Part shown: one piece after another, positions 40,822 through 46,763 of the stretch
How the letters are laid out: each line of letters starts with the position of its first letter
How positions within the stretch are numbered: the first letter of the stretch is position 1
Assembly (NCBI GenBank): GCA_022925895.1
Contig: JAKSYS010000507.1
Coordinates: 1 to 46,763, forward strand
Source: Fragilaria crotonensis
Taxonomy: Eukaryota > Bacillariophyta > Fragilariophyceae > Fragilariales > Fragilariaceae
Reading direction: 5' to 3'
DNA: 46,763 bases
Translations under genes and position numbers: made by a program
The notes under the pieces: model-generated
Database searches by the model: none
What the model was told of the DNA's origin: nothing
What the model saw: the letters and a program-made list of their open reading frames with translations, nothing else

Positions 40822-42033
40822 ATGGCCGTCGACTTCTACACCATACCTCAACAAATCACGTTGGTATTCACCTCGCTGTTTTCAGGATTGGTGTCTCTTC
40901 TTGGGTCACTCACAATCATCTACATCATATGGAGAGATCGCAACAAGAAACTCAAATGTGTCTATCATCGCATTTTGTTCGCCTTGTCCCTTATAGACTG
41001 CATCGCATCATTGAACTTTGCCTTTGGCTTCCTTCTTGTTCCTAAAGGCAACTTCTGGGGTGCTCAGGGCAATACCGCTTCATGCGAGGCGAGTGGTTTC
41101 TTGAATACCTTCTTCGTATCTCAAAATCTCTACAATTTCGGTCTGGCAGTTTACTACCTTCTCATCATCCGATATAGGAAGTCCCAGGAGTTTGTTGCAC
41201 GCAACGTCGAACCATACATACACGTTCTTGCACTCAGTATGCCGATGGGAGTCACATTCTGGGCACTCTTCACAAGTTCATTGAACCCGTTGCCCTTTTT
41301 AGGCGGATGGTGCTCAATTGCAAAGTATCCAACCCTATGCAACGTCGACGAGGGCGAATGCTCTCGAGGTTTAATGGATAAGACCATCGCATTCGTAATG
41401 TATGGCCTTGTACTGCTTCCTTCTTTTTTTGGGATTGTAATCATCATGGTCATGATCATTTGTCACGTTCGTGGTCGCATTGCCGCTGTCGTACGATACA
41501 GAACGCGGCCTCGACTGGATGAAACAGCACGACAAACTGTCGTCCAATCGATGCTGTACATCATGGCAAGTCTTTTGCCGAATGGTATTCTCGTCTTGAA
41601 CCATTCGTTCAACTACGTGTTCCCAACTCATCAAAATTCCGTCAGATTTGTTTTTGCGTGCTTTGCTAAGGTGATAGTCCCACTCCAAGGCCTGTTCAAC
41701 CTTATCATCTACATTCGACCGCGGTACATCGCGTTGCGACGTCAAAGGGGAGAAAGCAGTTCCTTCCTCTTCTTAATGTCAGAAATCGTGGTCGGAGTAC
41801 AATCTCGACCTCTTGAGGCAGATGAAGATCAAGGTGTTGATGACTACGCTCCAGAGCTCGCCATCCCAGACATCAGTGACAAATTTGATGGCGGCACAAG
41901 CGAGAGCATCTCAGGCGGTGTTGACGAAGATCATCGTCCATCCTCCATGCAGGATGTGGAGGAGAATGTTTATCCCGATACGGAGAATGGCAATAATAAT
42001 GTGGTGGAATTTCGCGCTAGAGATTTCACCTAA
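40822..42033 (+). CDS. Seven-transmembrane G-protein-coupled-receptor-like protein
   Basis: The 403-residue single-exon protein shows seven hydrophobic helices at about 14-37, 49-73, 91-116, 131-152, 187-214, 240-264 and 275-298. A cysteine at the start of helix 3 (Cys88) and cysteines in the second extracellular loop (Cys164 or Cys173) could form the usual disulfide. Helix 7 ends NLIIYIRPRY, comparable with NPxxY in rhodopsin-like and cAMP-receptor-like GPCRs, followed by a basic stretch and an acidic cytosolic tail of about 95 residues. The general look is that of the cAMP-receptor-like (Dicty_CAR) or rhodopsin-related receptors found in protists. The ligand is unknown. The ATG at 40822 is the first in frame and gives a short extracellular N-terminus. 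The 3' flank shares sequence with the two sulfotransferase loci. Confidence 0.8.
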   Translation: MAVDFYTIPQQITLVFTSLFSGLVSLLGSLTIIYIIWRDRNKKLKCVYHRILFALSLIDCIASLNFAFGFLLVPKGNFWGAQGNTASCEASGFLNTFFVSQNLYNFGLAVYYLLIIRYRKSQEFVARNVEPYIHVLALSMPMGVTFWALFTSSLNPLPFLGGWCSIAKYPTLCNVDEGECSRGLMDKTIAFVMYGLVLLPSFFGIVIIMVMIICHVRGRIAAVVRYRTRPRLDETARQTVVQSMLYIMASLLPNGILVLNHSFNYVFPTHQNSVRFVFACFAKVIVPLQGLFNLIIYIRPRYIALRRQRGESSSFLFLMSEIVVGVQSRPLEADEDQGVDDYAPELAIPDISDKFDGGTSESISGGVDEDHRPSSMQDVEENVYPDTENGNNNVVEFRARDFT

Positions 42034-42792
42034 AGACCGCAATGCATGGCGATTGGAAGATTATGTTTCTGCCAGCAACCTCTCGAACCCACAACTCGGT
42101 GCCACAATCATATGACCACGCAAATCTCCAATGTTTCCGTTTTCGTTTGTTTAAACAAAAGGCAAGAATTTGCAGTGTACAGACAAATGTGCGACTACAG
42201 GTTATTAGCGCGTTCTCCGATAATCGCCGGGGCGCAATGTGTGATGATGTTTAAAGGTATAATCAATGTTAAATTGTGCTGCCGTGGTACTCGGCGATAC
42301 CTGGTACAAGTACACACCAGTCGATTCGCATCCAAATGATGAACTTTCCTGTTGTCACGAGAACTGGCCTGGTTTGGCGGCATCCATGATCCATGCTACT
42401 GTCCCGCTGGATCGAATATGGGAGTGTGCGCGTAAAATTGTGGCACGCGACGTTGGTCTTGAAAATAAATGTACCTTTATGACGCAGCTACTGGACAGAG
42501 AGCAGATCGCTTTGCTGGTCCATGGTGTTTGTCAGGCAATCCATGGCGCAGCCGAAATGTAGGGTAGCGTACGTAGCTATCGACAAGGTCCGACGTTGAC
42601 AGGTCGTTAATTTCATTACATGGACTGGTGCCATCATATAAATTCAAATAGTCAAAGAAGGAGCCTTCGTCTTCATCATCTTTATGTTGCAAATAGCTAC
42701 TGCGTCCACAATATATTAGAGCCTTCGACTCGTTATTGCTTCGTTTCGGACGATATAGATAATGTTGATAGCAGTCGGAAGTCAATCAAACT
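42034..42792. other. Receptor 3' flank
   Basis: No gene recognised. About 42430-42670 is related to the 3' flanks of the sulfotransferase gene and its pseudogene (GCGTAAAATTGTGGCA, CTGGACAGA, ATCGCTTTGCTGGTCCATGG, CATCATATAAATTCAAATAG). The relation suggests these flanks are remains of one dispersed or duplicated sequence. Confidence 0.5.
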
Positions 42793-42844
42793 TCGGTCCT
42801 AGCTAACGGGATTGTTGCGAGAAAGTGCGCTCGCAACGAATCCT

Positions 42845-43735
42845 TTAGTTTCTTTTCCTAGTAGTAGTGCGCTTCGTCTCGCTCCACGCACGGATCCTCT
42901 TAACGTCTGCCCACGTGTGTTCACGTGCTGCATTCTTACCTTTTACTTGTCCTTCCTTCGTTTCGTTTGCACCCGGAGGTGCGGTGTCGCGCGTATTCGG
43001 TTGCTCTTCTTCAACACGCTCCTCGACCGGGACGGCGGGATCGCGTCGGAGGGTGTCGATATGGCTGTATCCTAAAATGACATCGCGGAATCGGCGGAAC
43101 AAATTCCCTTGCAACGGTTTGGTAAAAAAATCTGCTAACATCTCGAGGGTTGGACAGTGTTGGATGGCCACGCCGCTCGCTTGCACTCGATCTTTAATCC
43201 AGAAGTATCTTATGTCGATGTGCCTGGATTTCTGTCCTGCCGACATCCGACCGTTCTTCTCTAATTTGATGGCACTTTCGTTGTCCTGTTGTAGCGTACT
43301 CTCTTTCACCTCGTACCCTTGACCTTTGAGAAAATTGTGCACCCACATTAGATTCGGCAGGTAGTCGCTGGCCCCGACCAGCTCGGCCTCGGTGGAACTC
43401 TTGGTATTCAGTTTCTGTTTCCCGGACTTACAAACAAGGCCGCCTGTCCCGAACGACAACAATCCGCCAGTATGGCTTTTCATGTCGGGGTGAACTGCAT
43501 ACGAGGCGTCGACCCATGTCCTTATCTTTCCCATCTCATCCGCTCCCAGCGTGTACTTGTATTGTAAAGTACCTTTTAGGTACTCCAACACCCGTTTCAA
43601 CTTCGCCTGGTCTTGCACCGTACACTTGGATACCCGCGTGCATAGAAAAATGACAGGCAGTAGGATGTCCATGCGTGCACGTATGGCCACATACAGGAGT
43701 TTCATCAGAAGGTGCCAGATGCGACGCCTATACTT
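42845..43735 (-). pseudogene. Ty1/Copia retrotransposon Pol, C-terminal fragment
   Basis: Read on the minus strand, the frame begins within the end of the reverse transcriptase (KLLYVAIRARMDILLPVIFL) and continues into a Copia-type RNase H: the aspartate in TWVDASYAVHPDMKSHTGG, the glutamate in SSTEAELVGASDYL and the aspartate in QQDNESAI, then KSRHIDIRYFWIKD and LADFFTKPLQG. The C-terminal tail is basic and acidic in turns and ends at 42845. Integrase, Gag and protease are missing, and I could not find LTRs, so this is a 5'-truncated remnant. A hairpin at about 42807-42828 (TTGCGAG and CTCGCAA) lies just beyond the stop and might be part of a former LTR. The family fits the CoDi Copia lineages of diatoms. 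Confidence 0.8.
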
Positions 43736-44304
43736 ACACTGTACAAATATAGCACAGTATAGTACAAATTTGTAATATCTATGTATACAAACTCATTCAC
43801 CATTTTTCTTTGTAACATTTTATTCATTTTGTGCAATTTTCATTCCCTGTTGTGTCAGCTTGGAATTTTTGTACAAAATTTCAAATTGGGTTGTAACACG
43901 ATGTGCTTCCTGTGACGTGGTGTTGCAGGCGCTCCATGATGATACATTTCATTGATCAAACCCTTCATTCCACCATATCAAATTTGTTGAACACCCGTTT
44001 CGCACACGACACCATCAATTCGTCAGGGCGCTTTCTTTACATTACGTCGACATTAATCCCACAACAAAGACCTCAATTAATCATGTCACCATATCACATG
44101 TTCATGATAACTTTGTTGATCACAAATATTTCACTTGACAACAACGCCATCAATTGGCATTTTGTTTTCTGGTGTTGTCATCCCGACGACAGCGTAATCA
44201 ACATTGCTGAGTCCTCTAATTATCTAGAAAGCAATTTCATAAGATTTCTTTCACCACCGCTGCCTAGCTGTTTTCGACCGAACACACTCGGCAACTCTCA
44301 CACA

Positions 44305-46763
44305 ATGGCACGTTCTTGTCAAAGTGTGGCAAGAAAGGGAAAGAAAACCCCATCCAAATGGGAAATTTGTTATGGATGTGGAAACCGATGCAAAGGTACT
44401 CGTGGTTTGAAAATTCACTATCTGCATAGTCCCACCTGCCTCAATTCTAATGCTCCTGTCGATAGTAACAATGCATTATTGGAATCCTTATCCATACAAC
44501 CCCCGTCACCACATGTGGAGCGCATTCGTCAAAGCGCTCCCGCAGAATTTTTCAACAGATCAGCAGTTGGAACCAGTTGTGCAGTTGAGGACAGCAAGAA
44601 TGGTGATGACAATCTTGATTTTGGTTCCGTCTCCAATGATCACGATGACAACGACGTAATTCAGCAACCCCACCTTGACGTACCCGATCCGTCCATCGAG
44701 GACGCGGAGGAAATTGGTGACGGCAACGCAACCTTCCCCGACAGCACCATAATGGATGCCTTTGAAGAACATAGGAAGTCAGGAAAAGCGTTTGACGTTT
44801 CCTTATTTTCAGATGAAGAACGCGTGTTGATTGATCTTCTTCATACACTAAAGAAGCTGCGAACCCCACTCAAAGCATACAGTGAAATCTTAAAATGGGC
44901 CGTTCGCTCCACCAGCTCTGGTTATTCCTTTCGAGAAGGACCTCAGACATCACGAAAGTTCATTCTGAGCAAAATGCAATCACGTATGTACCAGGACAAA
45001 TTCACACCACACGAGCACACACTCTATCTTCCCTATTCTCAAGCCCATGTAAATGTGGTTTACTTTGATGCAAAAGAAGTTCTGCATTCACTTCTAACTT
45101 GTCCCATGCTTAACAAGGATGAGAATTACATGTTCCACGACACTCAGCACCCTGACACCTGCAACCCATTTGCAAAGCCCGGAGGGAGAATCCTATCCGA
45201 CATCAATACTGGGCGTTCCTACCTCAAGACCTATGACAAGCTTATCAAGGATCCATCCAAAGACATGCTATTGCCTTGTATTCTTGCAATAGACAAGACG
45301 CATTGTGACTCTGGTGGCAGTCGATTGCAAATGGAACCTTTAACAATCTCTCATGGATTGCTCAGGCACAATATCCGCAAGGAACCCGCCGCTGTGCGCA
45401 TTCTTGGCTACATCAACCTATCACCTCTTCACAAATCAGATGATCCGCCCACTGCCAGTCCTCCGTCATCCCACACCAGCGGGGAGCATCTTCCAAAATT
45501 GAATGGAGTCAGTACTGCTGCCTATTCATTGAATGAGTATCACCTCCAGCTTTGTTGCATTTTGGAAAAGTCAGGCTTCCTATCCCTCCAGGATCGTGGT
45601 TTCACCTGGAAGTTGGAGTATCGTGGAGAATTGATCCCTGTTGTTTTTCATCCCTATGTTCCCTTCATAATCGGAGATACAGAAGGGCACGACCGTTTAT
45701 GTGGTCATTACACATCCCGTGGGAAAGGTGTTCTCCAGCTGTGCCGTGTCTGCGAGTGTCCTGCCGAATTGTCAGGTGACTCAAAGGCCAGGGACTACAG
45801 GAAACGAACACCGATGGTTGTCAACCGAATGGTGCGACACAAACATTTAGACTCCCTCTCCTCGTCATCTCAGCAATATCTGAAAAATGCTTTTGACGAC
45901 GTTCGTTTTGGTTTCCACAATCGTCGCGGCATCTTTGGCGCTTGTCCTGGCGAAATTCTGCACATGGTGTTACTTGGCTGGTTCAAGTATGCAATTGAGT
46001 CCTTCTTTGTCCAAGCTGGTTCTCAAACCGGTGAAACTGTGAAATCTTACAATACACTGTGCAACAATATTGGGCGCCAGCTACAACGACACAGTGATCG
46101 CAACGTTCCTCGGACCATGTTCCGAAAAGGTTTCTCTTCCACCGCCAATCTGAAGGGTCACGAGTATCGTGGTTGTTTGTTAGTGATTCTTATATCACTG
46201 TACACCTCGCGTTATCAAGAAATCTTTTCACTTTCGTTTCTTGTCGTGGCAGCAACAGCAGTTACCGCTAGAAGCGCATCAAATTGAGCGTCTTGAAGTT
46301 GTCCTGATGGACGAAAGGGTTAAGGAACTCCTTGTTCACCACTGCCTTCCCCATGTTGCGTCATCCCGATTGCACTGTTTCACCGAATTTGTGCCCCGTC
46401 ATCACGCATCCTACGACAGTCCAGCAGACGCCGGACAATTGTATCGCGCAAACCCAAACTACCAAGGAAAGCCATGGTATGACCACGCCATGGTTCGGTG
46501 GGATGGTTTCAAATTGCCCCTTCCCGCTAGAATCCACACCTTCATCAACCTTGAACACTTGAAGCCAAACGCAAGCATATCGTTTCCCGGGTCTGATCAA
46601 GGAAGCGAACCAACAATACCCGGGATGTACGCTGTGATTGAATCTTTTGAAAGGATGTACGAATTTGACACCTTACTAAACAAAATGGAGTGTGAGCAAA
46701 CTGACATCGACAACCCCTCCATATTCCGTTTGTTTAAACTGACAATTGGCAAAGAAGCCGGAC
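44305..46763 (+). CDS. Putative DNA-transposon transposase (CMC/Plavaka-like), partial
   Basis: The frame is open from 43903, but the ATG at 44305 (MARSCQSVARKGKKTPSKWE) is the better start because a C2HC-type zinc motif, CYGCGNRCKG to HSPTC, follows directly. An acidic linker precedes the core. Candidate catalytic acids are D330 (LAIDKTHCD), D458 (IGDTEGHDRLCG) and E550 (CPGEILHM), counted from 44305, in the order and context of CMC-type transposases. A C-rich segment (CRVCECP) lies between the last two. The first frame ends at 46287, but clear continuation (QLPLEAHQIERLEVVLMDER to PWYDHAMVRWDGFKLPLPA) runs in the +1 frame to the window end. Either a one-base shift near 46230-46250 or a 70-bp intron (46183-46252, phase 0) would join them. 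The element's termini are outside or unseen. Confidence 0.55.

Noticed and set aside
42793-42845. LTR of the Copia fragment
   Set aside because: A hairpin with TTGCGAG/CTCGCAA is present, but no second copy or clear TG..CA boundaries could be found.

Overview
The window looks like nuclear DNA of a stramenopile microalga, most probably a diatom. The clues are short GT-AG introns in the host genes, a PT-rich secreted repeat protein of the kind common in diatoms, a nuclear mitochondrial-type bL20 gene, a homoserine O-acetyltransferase with an N-terminal extension, diatom-type Copia and tyrosine-recombinase retroelements, and gene-poor intergenic DNA full of nested transposon debris. The species call is inference; no marker gene is present.

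Layout. 1-2 kb: no recognisable gene. 2.0-3.0 kb: a two-exon gene for a small, probably mitochondrial, membrane and coiled-coil protein, followed by a broken 3' end of the bL20m gene. 3.4-5.0 kb: a long-armed inverted-repeat element split by a 5'-truncated LINE fragment with a 17-bp target duplication. 5.2-7.95 kb: nested small DNA transposons. 8.2-9.1 kb: a membrane-anchored methyltransferase. 9.3-10.75 kb: the second copy of the 0.83-kb duplicated block, holding a broken copy of the small gene and the intact two-exon bL20m gene. 11.7-13.3 kb: two-exon metX. 14.5-16.4 kb: PT-rich secreted protein with 243-bp repeats and one frameshift. 17.1-18.0 kb: decayed glycosyltransferase (fucosyltransferase-like) gene on the minus strand. 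18.2-26.2 kb: a DIRS/Ngaro/PAT-type retrotransposon (RT, RNase H, tyrosine recombinase) with split direct repeats and an extra repeat unit. 26.3-30.7 kb: two 40-bp minisatellites around a gene-free stretch. 31.4-32.0 kb: hAT-like MITE with telomere-like DNA. 32.1-33.3 kb: sulfotransferase. 34.4-36.7 kb: second 5'-truncated LINE with a 19-bp target duplication. 38.4-39.3 kb: sulfotransferase pseudogene. 40.8-42.0 kb: seven-transmembrane receptor. 42.8-43.7 kb: Copia fragment. 44.3 kb to the end: CMC/Plavaka-like transposase, open at the window edge.

Host genes that look intact are the small mitochondrial gene, the methyltransferase, bL20m, metX, the sulfotransferase and the receptor. They do not form a pathway. 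Two (small gene and bL20m) were probably tail-to-tail neighbours until an internal duplication copied the ends of both. Most of the remainder is mobile DNA. Copies of the retroelement repeats differ mainly by one-base indels in homopolymers, which suggests residual long-read error; frameshifts elsewhere in the window should be read with that in mind.
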